From Anabaena sp. FACHB-1237 (GTDB taxonomy: Bacteria > Cyanobacteriota > Cyanobacteriia > Cyanobacteriales > Nostocaceae), in contig NZ_JACJPV010000009.1 of NCBI RefSeq assembly GCF_014696225.1, forward strand, positions 62,001 through 126,000: a DNA stretch of 64,000 nucleotides, read 5' to 3'. Shown here piece after piece: positions 8,831 to 17,393 of this stretch; within the stretch, counting starts at the first letter, position 1, and each line of letters begins with the position of its first letter. A program made the position numbers and the translations under genes. Under the pieces are notes generated by a model, which was not told where the DNA came from, searched no databases, and saw only the letters and a list, made by a program, of their open reading frames with translations.

Positions 8831-10155
8831 TGACTATTCCTATCAATGTAGAAATGTTAAATGAAGCTAATCTCTTGTTAGATAGAGATGCATTTTTGAC
8901 TGGTTTATTAAGTCAGGTAACTACCAATAAAAATGATAGTTCGTTACAAAATTTGCGGGATGGTGCTATTAGTTGGGTTCGCCATTCTGTCATTCCCAAT
9001 ACCCGCGATGAAGAATGGCGTTTTACTGATTTGTCTCCTTTAAAGAAGGTAACATTCAAGAATGTAGGGACAATTGATGAATTGTCCCTACAAGATGATT
9101 TTGTTTTACCTGATGTTGGACATCGTTTAGTTTTTATTAATGGTGTTTTTGCTGCTAGTTTATCGGAAGTTTCTAATTTACCTACTGGGGTGAAAATTGG
9201 TAATTTGGATGTTTTACCTACTCAAGTGGCTCAGGAATATTTAGCCCAAGCTGAGGGGGAAAAGGAAGTTTTTACCGCTCTCAATACTGCTGGTTTAAAT
9301 GATGTGGCTGTGGTATGGGTTGGTAAAAATGTGATAGTGGAAAATCCCATTCATCTATTATTTATTTCCGTTTCTGCTAATGCTGCTACTATTTCTCAAC
9401 CTCGTTGTTTGGTAATAGCTGAATCTAATTCTCAGGTAACTTTAATTGAGGAGTATGTAGCGTCTTCTGCACAAGAAGTTTATCTGAAAAATAGCGTTAC
9501 TGAAGTTTGGGTAAATGAAAATGCTCAAGTACATCATTCTCGCGTTGTTTTAGAAAGTGATGCTGGTTTTCATATTGGTAAAACTGCTGTAACTCAAGCT
9601 CGATATAGTCGTTATAGCTGTAATTCTGTAACTATTGGTGGTAAGATTTCTCGTCACAATTTGGAGATTTTACAAACTGGTGAACAAACTGAAACTACTT
9701 TAAATGGTTTGACGGTTATCGCTGATAAACAATTGGCTGATACTCACAGTGCTTTATCTTTAAATCATCCTTATGGTGTGAGTAAACAATTGCATAAATG
9801 CATTATAAGCGATCGCGCACATGGTGTATTTAATGGTAAAATATTCGTCCCTAAACCTGCACAATTAACGGATGCTGCCCAATTAAATCGCAATTTATTG
9901 TTATCATCTAAATCGAGAATTGATACTAAACCTCAATTAGAAATTACTGCTGATAATGTTAAATGTGCTCATGGTGCTACGGTAAGTCAATTGGAAGATG
10001 ATGAAATCTTTTATTTACAAAGTCGTGGTATTGATGAACATAATGCACGCAAGTTATTAGTTAATGCTTTCGCATCGGAAATTATTAACTTTATTCCTGT
10101 TGCTTCTTTGCGAGATAAACTATTAAATAAAGTTGTTAGTCTCACAGATAAATAA
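8830..10155 (+). CDS. SufD, Fe-S cluster assembly scaffold subunit
   Basis: A 441-residue SufD. The start at [12 protein letters not shown] overlaps the sufC stop. An upstream GTG-like extension inside sufC is rejected. Visible family features are the N-terminal helical part (RDEEWRFTDLSPLKK) and the C-terminal beta-helix end (CAHGATVSQLEDDEIFYLQS, then GIDEHNARKLLVNAF). SufD pairs with SufB in the SufBC2D complex and is needed for iron entry. It lies in the middle of the operon, with sufS about 110 bases downstream. Confidence 0.97.
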   Translation: MTIPINVEMLNEANLLLDRDAFLTGLLSQVTTNKNDSSLQNLRDGAISWVRHSVIPNTRDEEWRFTDLSPLKKVTFKNVGTIDELSLQDDFVLPDVGHRLVFINGVFAASLSEVSNLPTGVKIGNLDVLPTQVAQEYLAQAEGEKEVFTALNTAGLNDVAVVWVGKNVIVENPIHLLFISVSANAATISQPRCLVIAESNSQVTLIEEYVASSAQEVYLKNSVTEVWVNENAQVHHSRVVLESDAGFHIGKTAVTQARYSRYSCNSVTIGGKISRHNLEILQTGEQTETTLNGLTVIADKQLADTHSALSLNHPYGVSKQLHKCIISDRAHGVFNGKIFVPKPAQLTDAAQLNRNLLLSSKSRIDTKPQLEITADNVKCAHGATVSQLEDDEIFYLQSRGIDEHNARKLLVNAFASEIINFIPVASLRDKLLNKVVSLTDK

Positions 10156-10235
10156 GGTTGAATTTTTCCTGTAATTAAAGTAGTGCAAGCATCCTGCTTG
10201 CATTCCTTATCTGAACTACGAATTTTCAAAATTTC

Positions 10236-10253
10236 GCGCTAAAGCGCAACTAC
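10236..10253. repeat. Short dispersed palindrome GCGCTAAAGCGC
   Basis: The bases GCGCTAAAGCGCAACTAC here recur at 42261-42278. The spacer also has a CAAGCATCCTGCTTG hairpin like those inside the MITE family below. It may be a small mobile or structural repeat. Confidence 0.5.
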
Positions 10254-10267
10254 TTGATTTATTAATT

Positions 10268-11533
10268 ATGACTTTGACTTCTACTAAATCTCTTGCTGAT
10301 ATCGTCCGTTCTGATTTCCCTATTTTACATCAGGAAGTTCACGGTAAACCGTTAGTTTATCTCGATAATGCTGCTACTTCTCAAAAGCCTTTATCTGTAT
10401 TAAATGCTTGGCGTGATTATTATGAACAATATAACTCAAATGTTCATCGCGGCGCACATTTTTTAAGTGCAAAAGCTACTGATGCTTATGAAGCTGCACG
10501 AGATAAAATCGCTAAGTTTATTAATGCTAATTCTCGTCAGGAAATTGTTTACACTCGCAACGCTTCTGAAGCTATTAATTTAGTGGCTTATAGTTGGGGT
10601 ATGAATAATTTACAAGCAGGAGATGAAATTATCCTGTCTGTAATGGAACATCATAGTAATATTGTTCCTTGGCAGTTTGTGGCTAAAAAAACTGGCGCAG
10701 TTTTAAAATTCGTTGAATTAACTCCTGATGAAACTTTTGATTTAGAACAGTTCAAAAAACTGATTTCTCATCAAACAAAGTTAGTTTCCATTGTGCATAT
10801 TTCTAATACTTTGGGTTGCATTAACCCAGTTAAAGAAATAGCAGAAATTGCCCATGAATATGGCGCTAAATTTTTATTGGATGCTTGTCAAAGTGTTCCC
10901 CATACTCCTATTGATGTTCAAGCATTAAATTGTGATTGGTTGGTGGCTTCTGGCCATAAAATGTGCGCTCCTACTGGCATCGGTTTTCTATATGGTAAGT
11001 TACAATTACTAGAGGAAATGCCCCCATTTTTGGGCGGTGGAGAAATGATTTCTGAAGTGTATTTAGATCATTCCACTTATGCTGAATTACCCCATAAATT
11101 TGAAGCCGGTACTCCCGCAATTGGCGAAGCGATCGCTCTTGGTGCCGCTATAGATTATCTTACTAATATAGGTATGGATCAAATTCATGCCTATGAAGCC
11201 CAATTAACAGCTTATTTATTCGAGCAATTAACCCAAATACCTCAAATTAGAATCTACGGACCCAAACCCGATGCTCATGGCGAAGGTAGAGCCGCTTTAG
11301 CAGCTTTTACAGCCCAGGGTGTTCATGCTAATGATTTAGCAACTTTGTTAGATCAAGAAGGTGTAGCTATCCGCTCTGGCCATCATTGTACCCAACCTTT
11401 ACACCGTTATTTAGGGTTAGCAGGAACAGCAAGAGTTAGTCTATCTTTTTACAATAATCATGCGGAAATTGATGTGTTTATTAATGCTTTAAAAGATACT
11501 CTGGACTTCTTTGCTAGTGTTTTTGATGACTAA
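10268..11533 (+). CDS. SufS, group II cysteine desulfurase
   Basis: A 421-residue PLP enzyme. The internal-aldimine Lys lies in [10 protein letters not shown] (about residue 231) and the persulfide-forming Cys in [10 protein letters not shown] (about 374). The RSGHHC form marks group II (SufS/CsdA) enzymes. It removes sulfur from L-cysteine and hands it, usually through SufE, to SufBCD. No sufE is visible here. It is the last gene of the suf run and is followed by a clear hairpin terminator. It could also supply sulfur for DNA phosphorothioation (dnd genes at the far end of the window), but no dndA is seen and that link is speculative. Confidence 0.96.
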   Translation: MTLTSTKSLADIVRSDFPILHQEVHGKPLVYLDNAATSQKPLSVLNAWRDYYEQYNSNVHRGAHFLSAKATDAYEAARDKIAKFINANSRQEIVYTRNASEAINLVAYSWGMNNLQAGDEIILSVMEHHSNIVPWQFVAKKTGAVLKFVELTPDETFDLEQFKKLISHQTKLVSIVHISNTLGCINPVKEIAEIAHEYGAKFLLDACQSVPHTPIDVQALNCDWLVASGHKMCAPTGIGFLYGKLQLLEEMPPFLGGGEMISEVYLDHSTYAELPHKFEAGTPAIGEAIALGAAIDYLTNIGMDQIHAYEAQLTAYLFEQLTQIPQIRIYGPKPDAHGEGRAALAAFTAQGVHANDLATLLDQEGVAIRSGHHCTQPLHRYLGLAGTARVSLSFYNNHAEIDVFINALKDTLDFFASVFDD

Positions 11534-11556
11534 AAAAATCAATATTCCACAACAAG

Positions 11557-11594
11557 ATCCCCCACTTCTTGAACAAGTTGGGGATGTTTCAATT
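11557..11594 (+). terminator. Terminator-like hairpin after sufS
   Basis: ATCCCC-CACTT pairs with AAGTTGGGGAT around a short loop, followed by a T-rich run. It belongs to a recurring hairpin type in this window (see also 30301, 32473, 40669, 44826). Confidence 0.7.
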
Positions 11595-11600
11595 TTTCTC

Positions 11601-11774
11601 CTAAGTACCAATATTAGTAGGCACTACAGCATGAACATTACTTGCCAAACCTAATATAAATCCCATAGCAACACTCGAAGCAAAAATTATCAACATGACG
11701 ATAAAAAGTTGACGTTTAAGTTTCCTATGAGATGATTTATGCTGTGATAATTTGGGCATATATTTACTTACCAT
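11601..11774 (-). CDS. Small single-pass membrane protein (57 aa)
   Basis: A short frame from ATG reads MVSKYMPKLSQHKSSHRKLK, then RQLFIVMLIIFASSVAMGFI and a short tail ending NIGT. The basic N-terminus, one hydrophobic helix (about residues 22-44) and short tail are typical of a small inner-membrane or thylakoid protein. There is no strong Shine-Dalgarno. A second ATG at codon 6 is possible. It lies convergent with sufS and shares the terminator region. I do not recognise a family. Reality rests on composition alone, so confidence is moderate. Confidence 0.45.
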   Translation of the reverse strand: MVSKYMPKLSQHKSSHRKLKRQLFIVMLIIFASSVAMGFILGLASNVHAVVPTNIGT

Positions 11775-12075
11775 TAATTAATCTTGCGTAATTCCTATTC
11801 AGATCAGATATGGCTTAGGCCACGCTTGGCTATCAGCAAACCCTAATTAAATCTATCAAAATTATCATTACTGTTACCAAATATACTTTTTATTATTAAT
11901 TTTCATGAAATAATCTAGGACTAAATCAAACTAATGTGTTTAAAGTCACAGTCAAAATAGAATAAAATAATCAAGATTTTCTTCACATTCTCCTATACTA
12001 TAAACGGAGATTTTGTACTACTTGCTTCTCATGAAACGCTCGCTAGATTTAACCACATTAGGATAATCACGAGGT
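11775..12075. other. Intergenic, nothing specific seen
   Basis: An A+T-rich spacer upstream of the cupin gene. No RNA gene or repeat of note is visible. Confidence 0.4.
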
Positions 12076-12519
12076 ATGAAAATGACTTGCAGTAAAAGCA
12101 TTAACATTCAAAAATTAGAATCCATGAAAGTCGGAATGGTTTCTTTCTACTCTTTAGCTAATAGTAATCAAACTACTCTAGTACATATTGCTGGTAATTT
12201 CATAGATAATATGTTTGTCCATAGACATCAAACAGATCAATTATTAGTAGTAAAAGGACAAATTTTAATAACTAGTTTACACAAACGTGAATATCAATAT
12301 ATATTTTTGAGTGAAAGAGAACCAAAAATTATTACCATTCCTCCAGGAGTATTACATGGTGCAATTAATTTAAGTGAAGAACCCTGTCTAATTGTGAATG
12401 CTGTTTTACATCATGGACAAACTAATGAAAAAGATTATCGTCCCATTAAACCTCCTTTACCTTATGATATAGATTGGGCGCAAAAATTATTTAGAGATCA
12501 TAGTTTTTCTGATTCATAA
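12076..12519 (+). CDS. Cupin-fold protein
   Basis: A 147-residue single-domain cupin. VHRHQTDQLLVVKGQ and IPPGVLHGAIN correspond to the two cupin motifs, with potential metal-binding His residues (HRH, and the later His). It resembles small proteins related to dTDP-4-dehydrorhamnose 3,5-epimerase and WxcM-like sugar isomerases, but the specific activity cannot be read from sequence. The MKM start could also be the second ATG. It is monocistronic, and a MITE-like element lies 33 bases past the stop. Confidence 0.7.
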   Translation: MKMTCSKSINIQKLESMKVGMVSFYSLANSNQTTLVHIAGNFIDNMFVHRHQTDQLLVVKGQILITSLHKREYQYIFLSEREPKIITIPPGVLHGAINLSEEPCLIVNAVLHHGQTNEKDYRPIKPPLPYDIDWAQKLFRDHSFSDS

Positions 12520-12551
12520 CAAAATTCTGGTAGTATGGGCATATTGCCTAC

Positions 12552-12655
12552 TAAGCTGTTGTGCCTTTAACTTGAATAATTAATACAAGCAAGATGCTTG
12601 TGCTACTGTAACTTCAGGTTTTTTAATTATACAGTGAGTGCTGCACATTAGCTTA
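12552..12655 (+). mobile_element. MITE-like element, family A, copy 1
   Basis: A 104-bp element beginning TAAGCTGTTGTGC and ending GCACATTAGCTTA. The ends are inverted repeats (TAAGCTgtTGTGC against TAAGCTaaTGTGC). TA at each border suggests a TA target duplication. An internal palindrome is ACAAGCA-aga-TGCTTGT. It is identical over its full length to the copy at 39060-39163. It has no coding capacity. Confidence 0.85.
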
Positions 12656-12837
12656 ATATTGTACTTCAAGGATATTTTACCACAAAGTTCCAATATTGTT
12701 ACCATAGAGGTGTGACTTTGCACAGTCAGCAACCCTTAGGTAATTGTTAGTAATTGTTAGCTTTTCAGTTAATGTTAATTAACCCTCTTTTTTTTCTTGA
12801 GATATTTTTTGCCACTTTTTGCTCTTTCTCAATCATT

Positions 12838-13043
12838 TGTAGCGATCGCCCCCTGAGAGGATGTTTGTAAAGATTAGAAATCGCGTCTACGCAGGTTAAA
12901 AATCCTTGGTTTTTACCTAGTCCACGCAGGTAGTCACTGAGGCTGTCGAAGTGTGGACTTTGCCTGTATAGTAGCGATAGCGCAGCGTCGCGTAGTCCTT
13001 ATTATATTCTTATACTTATCTGCTATATAAAACCTAGACAAAA
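12838..13043 (-). other. 3' flank of TnpB remnant, possible omega-RNA region
   Basis: This lies directly downstream of the tnpB remnant on its coding strand. It is richer in G+C than its surroundings and can fold: AGTCCAC and GTGGACT can pair around a 25-30 base loop, next to a GCGATAGCGCAGCGTCGC stretch. In IS200/IS605-type elements this position encodes the guide (omega) RNA and right end. Assignment is by position and fold only. Confidence 0.3.
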
Positions 13044-13405
13044 CTAGACTTTACTTTCTACTTCAATGGGAGCATGGGAGCGGTTATCCCTCAGTAGACT
13101 TACACGCCTTAGCCAGACGCGATAAATTAATTTAATTGCGGCATTTAGATCCCTATCCATCTCAAAACCGCAGTTCTCACAGTGATAAATTCTTTCAGAT
13201 AAAGAAAGATTTTCTTTTTTATATCCACAGTGAGAACAAGTTTTACTGGATGGATAAAATCTATCGGCAATTATGATTTGACAACCAAACTTTTTAGCCT
13301 TGTATTCTAGTTGACGCTTAAACTCATAAAACCCACAATCAGCTATTGCTTGGGCTAATTTATGATTTGATAACATTCCTGAAACATTCAAAGTATTATT
13401 TAATC
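13044..13405 (-). pseudogene. TnpB (IS200/IS605 OrfB) C-terminal fragment
   Basis: About 120 residues equal to the end of TnpB. NVSGMLSNHKLAQAIADCGF precedes the zinc ribbon (CSHCGY and CENCGF) and the last RuvC motif (MDRDLNAAIKL). The larger N-terminal part, with the first RuvC motifs and guide-binding domains, is missing. A TGA blocks the frame just upstream. The break coincides with the 3' end of ribF, with the two overlapping by two bases. TnpB is an RNA-guided nuclease of transposons. This copy is dead. Confidence 0.88.
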
Positions 13406-14459
13406 ACACTTTTAAAATTTGTTGAGCAATGGTACAGTCTTGTTGAATTTGGTTTTTTAAGGCTTCTAGAGAAGAAAATTTTTGTTCAGGACGCAGAAAT
13501 TGTACTAGTTGTACTATTAATTCCTGTCTATATAAATCACCATGCCAATTGAACAAATGAACTTCTATACTTGTGTTTATACCATTAACAGTGGGACGTT
13601 TACCAATGTTCATCACACCTAATTTTTCCTGATGGGAAATATCTGATCTTTTTTGAGGAATCAGAACTTTAATGGCATAAACTCCATAATGCGGGAGAAA
13701 TTTATCCTTGGGTAATTGTAGGTTAGCGGTGGGAAAACCAATAGTTCTACCTAGTTTTTGTCCTTCTACTACTATGCCATTAAGAGTATATGGTCTACCC
13801 AAAAGACGATTGGCTTTTTCAATATTGCCTGCTTCTAAATTTTCACGAATTAAAGAGGTACTGATAGGAGCATCGGGACAGACATTTAAACTGTCTGTAT
13901 CTGTTTTAATAGGAACAATAGTAACTGGTATATTATATTGAGCAGCAAGTATTTTTAAATCCTGGGCTGTACCTTGACGCTTTTTACCAAAACAAAAATC
14001 TTCTCCCACACTGATTTTTTGACATTGTAGTTGTTGAATGAGAATATTATCTACAAATTCTTGGGGAGAAAGGGCAGATAATTCTCTATCAAACGGTAAT
14101 AATACTAATTGTTGTACTCCTAGCGATCGCAGTGCAGCTACTTTTTCATCTAGAGGCGTTAACAAAGCACGGGGTTGACCTGTAAAAAACTCATGGGGAT
14201 GAGGATCAAAAGTAACAACCGTAGAGTATAGTCGTTGCAACGTATTTGTGTATATATTAGTTTGTTGAGTTTCTTGACTGCATCCTGAGTGTAATATGGG
14301 TTGAATGACTCTTTGATGACCAAGATGAACACCATCAAACTTACCAAGGGCTACAGCAGTGGGTGTTAATAGTTCTTCGTTGGATGACGAAGCAACCCAT
14401 ACAGAACAACCATTTTGAGACAATTTTAACACTGGATTTGGGATTGTAGGTTTATTCAA
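13404..14459 (-). CDS. RibF, bifunctional riboflavin kinase/FAD synthetase
   Basis: A 351-residue protein. The N-terminal FAD synthetase (adenylyltransferase) domain shows GKFDGVHLGHQRVI and TFDPHPHEF. The C-terminal riboflavin kinase domain shows GRTIGFPTANL and HLFNWHGDLY. It turns riboflavin into FMN and then FAD. It is longer than many homologues by an N-terminal stretch (about 35 residues before VALGKFDGVHLGHQ), which appears in cyanobacterial versions. The start is ATG. The gene is monocistronic, and its 3' end abuts the TnpB fragment, so an IS probably landed immediately after the stop. Confidence 0.93.
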   Translation of the reverse strand: MNKPTIPNPVLKLSQNGCSVWVASSSNEELLTPTAVALGKFDGVHLGHQRVIQPILHSGCSQETQQTNIYTNTLQRLYSTVVTFDPHPHEFFTGQPRALLTPLDEKVAALRSLGVQQLVLLPFDRELSALSPQEFVDNILIQQLQCQKISVGEDFCFGKKRQGTAQDLKILAAQYNIPVTIVPIKTDTDSLNVCPDAPISTSLIRENLEAGNIEKANRLLGRPYTLNGIVVEGQKLGRTIGFPTANLQLPKDKFLPHYGVYAIKVLIPQKRSDISHQEKLGVMNIGKRPTVNGINTSIEVHLFNWHGDLYRQELIVQLVQFLRPEQKFSSLEALKNQIQQDCTIAQQILKV

Positions 14460-14604
14460 CAGCTTGTTAAGTTGAGTGTACCATCAACTAGGGTGCGAAG
14501 TGCGGGGAGCATTGCTAAACCCATACCTTTGATGTAACCATAGTTACTAAAAAGATAATCAAATATTTCTAGCTTGGTAAGGTGCTACACCTTAGTGGAC
14601 TAAC

Positions 14605-14672
14605 TAAGCTGTTCTGCTTTTAATTTGGATAATGGATGCAAGCAAGATGCTTGCACTACAGTAATTTTTAAT
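14605..14672 (+). mobile_element. MITE family A, 5' part only
   Basis: This begins TAAGCTGTTCTGC and contains GCAAGCAAGATGCTTGC and CTACAGTAATTTTTA, then homology stops before the right end. It is diverged from the identical pair at 12552 and 39060 and closer to the interrupted copy at 51155. Confidence 0.75.
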
Positions 14673-14760
14673 TGGTTCAAAATCCAGAAAACTACATTTT
14701 GATGTGTGGCTTTCCTCCACAATTTGTACCTTAATGCCCACAAATTTAGCTATTGCTGAT

Positions 14761-14802
14761 AATTAATGTAGAGACGTTATATAGAACGTTTCTACATTAA
14801 TT
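14761..14802. repeat. Long palindrome (GTAGAGACGTT family)
   Basis: AATTAATGTAGAGACGTT pairs with AACGTTTCTACATTAATT around TATAG. A related palindrome lies at 39013-39040. It could act as a bidirectional hairpin downstream of the gene at 14828. Confidence 0.75.
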
Positions 14803-14827
14803 ATCCAACAGGTGTAATTACCAATTA

Positions 14828-15544
14828 TCAATCACCAATATTTTGAAGATGCTGTACGGCATAATCAGTTAAAGCTAAAGTTAATCTAGCCTGTTCAATT
14901 TCTGATAAAGTGACCCAATCTCGATGGTTATTTTCTAAATTATTCATCATGGTTATTAATATAGAAGATTCTTGACTACGCATAGAATAAGCAAAAGGAC
15001 GAGCTAAAACTAATAAATCATCTGTATCTAAATTAGGTAGTAAACTTTGCACACATTCTACCAACTTCTCGCTAGTGGATTTTTCATAATTAGATTTTCC
15101 GTAATTAAATTTTTCATGAGTAGCCTTTTCCAGGGAAAATACTTGTGTGACTTTTTTCGCAATATTATTAATTAAATTACCAGGCACAGAAATAGTTAAA
15201 ATTGTTTTGATAACTTCTTGCAAATAATTAACTGTTTTTTCATAAATTATATGTTCTTGCTGTGCTTCATTGCTAAATTGATCCCATAGAGAATCTAAAG
15301 TTTCATAAAACGATATTGACCTTGATTCTAAACCTATTTCTGATATATCTTCCCAGTTACATTGTAGTTCTATTTGTTGTTCTAAATTTTCAAAATATTC
15401 TTCTGCTGATTCATCATATATATTCCAAGGATAGGTTTCATCTTCTGGTTCTAGGAGGGTTGCTAATAACTCTAAATCTACGGAAGATGGCATAAGTTGT
15501 AAAGGATGTAATTGTTGAATATTAGTGATCATTTTTTTTCTCAC
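14828..15544 (-). CDS. Hypothetical protein downstream of a CHAT-FHA gene
   Basis: A 238-residue acidic, helical, soluble-looking protein that I do not recognise. The middle has a short repeated pattern (KFNYGKSNYEKSTSEK). There are no membrane segments, catalytic motifs or zinc clusters. It follows the CHAT-FHA gene by about 100 bases on the same strand, so co-expression is likely. CHAT proteases often act on a neighbouring protein, and this gene is a natural candidate for substrate, regulator or adaptor. The start is either of two ATGs four codons apart. Confidence 0.65.
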   Translation of the reverse strand: MRKKMITNIQQLHPLQLMPSSVDLELLATLLEPEDETYPWNIYDESAEEYFENLEQQIELQCNWEDISEIGLESRSISFYETLDSLWDQFSNEAQQEHIIYEKTVNYLQEVIKTILTISVPGNLINNIAKKVTQVFSLEKATHEKFNYGKSNYEKSTSEKLVECVQSLLPNLDTDDLLVLARPFAYSMRSQESSILITMMNNLENNHRDWVTLSEIEQARLTLALTDYAVQHLQNIGD

Positions 15545-15643
15545 AATTTACTTATTGGTCTTGTTCTGAGATACAAGTTGAAAAATCAGGTTTCCGCAAA
15601 ATCATTACTGTGACAACATCTGATTTTGATAGCAGGTATAGAT

Positions 15644-17224
15644 TTAATGTTCTTCGAGAATAAACTCCCAAATTTCACCTCTACTACTACTACCAAACAT
15701 TAATTGCATTCCTGATTTTAATGGTACTTCTTCCCGGAAGACTTGTTGCCAACCATTGCCGGCTAAATACCAGGTTGTACCGTAGGTAGAGCAATCTTGT
15801 AGATAATAGGTAGAAGTAGTTTGATAATTATTCACCATATTGCGGCATAAAATTTCTGCGTGACGTTTGGAAATATAATTTTCAGGGATGACAATATCAT
15901 TATCTTTGGTGCGACCGATACGAGTCACGCCAGAACGCAATAAACAAGTTTTGCCTCCCAAATTTAGGGATGATTTTCCCCGCCCCAAGCATCGCAAATA
16001 TGCCGTTGTCCCTGGAGTAATGAGACTAGAAATGTCGGCATCTGGGAGTTCTGTAATACCTTCCTCCACACTTTTAATCAGTTCTGCATCAAAGTCGGGA
16101 TGAAGATAAAGTACGGGTAAAGTCCAAGCAGGTTGATTGAACTTATACAATGTTAATAGTTCTTGTCTAGCGGCGGCTACTGCTTGATCTATGGATTTAT
16201 GCGATCGCAAAGATTGAGCAAAACTCTGAATAAAACTATAACTTTCCTTATCAGCGATTTCATCACGCATTCCTAACACAGCAGGCACACCATGACGAAT
16301 CAAAACCTCTGCTAAACTACTCCCAGTAATAGCCCGATCATTGTTTTCTGCTGGTCGCGCTCCCCAACAAGCATTAAACACTGCTAATTTTACACCTGCA
16401 CGAGTCAACACCTGTGCTAATTCTAGGCCACTAATGTTACGCTGATTACCTAAAAACAATAACCCTCCATCTGGTGCCTGTAGTCCGTGGCCAGCATAGA
16501 AAAATACATTATATATGCCCTTTTCTAATTCCTGAGTTAATTCTTGGGGCGTAGGTTTAACTAAGGTTTTCACCGTGCAAGGTGCATAATTAGCAGTATT
16601 TTCACTCTTAGCAACTAGCAAGGTTTTCTCCAGTAATTGAGCTTCTTGATCCAGTTGTAATTTATGATCATCACCCAATACCAGCAGAATCTTTAAAGTT
16701 TTTTCTGTGCGTAATGTTGGTAACGGTTCAACTTGACTAGTGGTACGGCTAAAGAGAATTTCCTGAGAAAGAGATATAGCTGATGTTCCTGGTTCCCTTT
16801 GCATAATTTCCCAAGGTAAAGCGATTAAATCTGGATCTCTAATTTCTAAGCGCAAGTGTAGTTTTGTATGTTTGCCAATTGCTATACCGCAACTACGCTC
16901 CCAAATACTGAGAATTACACCCTCAAATACCCAATTCCATAGACTAATTCCCAAAGATTGCATCAGCCTACTACTATAAGGACTAGTATTGTTACTAGCT
17001 GTTAACATTGTTGATGTAGATGTTGATGCTAAGGAAGCAATTCCTTTAGCGGTTGTAGTTGCAAATAGCTGTTGCCATTCTTGCCAAACTTGATTAAGTT
17101 GAGCAGGAAATACACAGTCGCGCAAAACATAGCCACTGGGGTAGGGAGCTTTGACTACCCAAATGGCAAAGTTATTAGTTCCAGTATTAACTAAACGATC
17201 AATGGCCAAATTCAGGCAGAGCAT
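15644..17224 (-). CDS. CHAT protease with C-terminal FHA domain
   Basis: A 526-residue protein. The N-terminal region (about 1-190) is unassigned, with a Ser/Thr-rich stretch near 65-80. A caspase-like CHAT domain follows, with catalytic His in FFYAGHGLQAPDGG (about 246) and Cys in AVFNACWGARP (about 286). A C-terminal FHA domain (about 415-515) shows RIGRTKDNDIVI, SKRHAEI and a final SYGTTW-like CSTYGTTW. FHA domains bind phosphothreonine, so the protease may be recruited or switched on by Ser/Thr kinase signalling. CHAT is the HetF-associated caspase family, and members act in defence and regulated cell death. The role of this one is unknown. Confidence 0.88.
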   Translation of the reverse strand: MLCLNLAIDRLVNTGTNNFAIWVVKAPYPSGYVLRDCVFPAQLNQVWQEWQQLFATTTAKGIASLASTSTSTMLTASNNTSPYSSRLMQSLGISLWNWVFEGVILSIWERSCGIAIGKHTKLHLRLEIRDPDLIALPWEIMQREPGTSAISLSQEILFSRTTSQVEPLPTLRTEKTLKILLVLGDDHKLQLDQEAQLLEKTLLVAKSENTANYAPCTVKTLVKPTPQELTQELEKGIYNVFFYAGHGLQAPDGGLLFLGNQRNISGLELAQVLTRAGVKLAVFNACWGARPAENNDRAITGSSLAEVLIRHGVPAVLGMRDEIADKESYSFIQSFAQSLRSHKSIDQAVAAARQELLTLYKFNQPAWTLPVLYLHPDFDAELIKSVEEGITELPDADISSLITPGTTAYLRCLGRGKSSLNLGGKTCLLRSGVTRIGRTKDNDIVIPENYISKRHAEILCRNMVNNYQTTSTYYLQDCSTYGTTWYLAGNGWQQVFREEVPLKSGMQLMFGSSSRGEIWEFILEEH

Positions 17225-17393
17225 GGGTTGAAAACACAGGTATTATAGAAGATATTAGCTAGTAGCTATCAGTTTTCTTGCTACAAGGATCAACAAGTTG
17301 AGTTTGATATTTTTTGATATATTAAACTATTTAGGGTTTGCTAAAAAAGTCTTTTCATCAGGATTAAAAGTTAATTTTGCTCAGGATTTATTT

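Larger units (their letters stand above)
12520..13043. other. Spacer with a MITE and the tnpB 3' flank
   Basis: This holds MITE family A copy 1 (12552-12655) and then a structured G+C-richer region next to the TnpB remnant. Nothing protein-coding is convincing. Confidence 0.6.
14460..14827. other. Spacer with repeat remnants
   Basis: This contains a partial MITE family A copy and a long near-perfect palindrome (both listed). No gene is seen. Confidence 0.5.
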
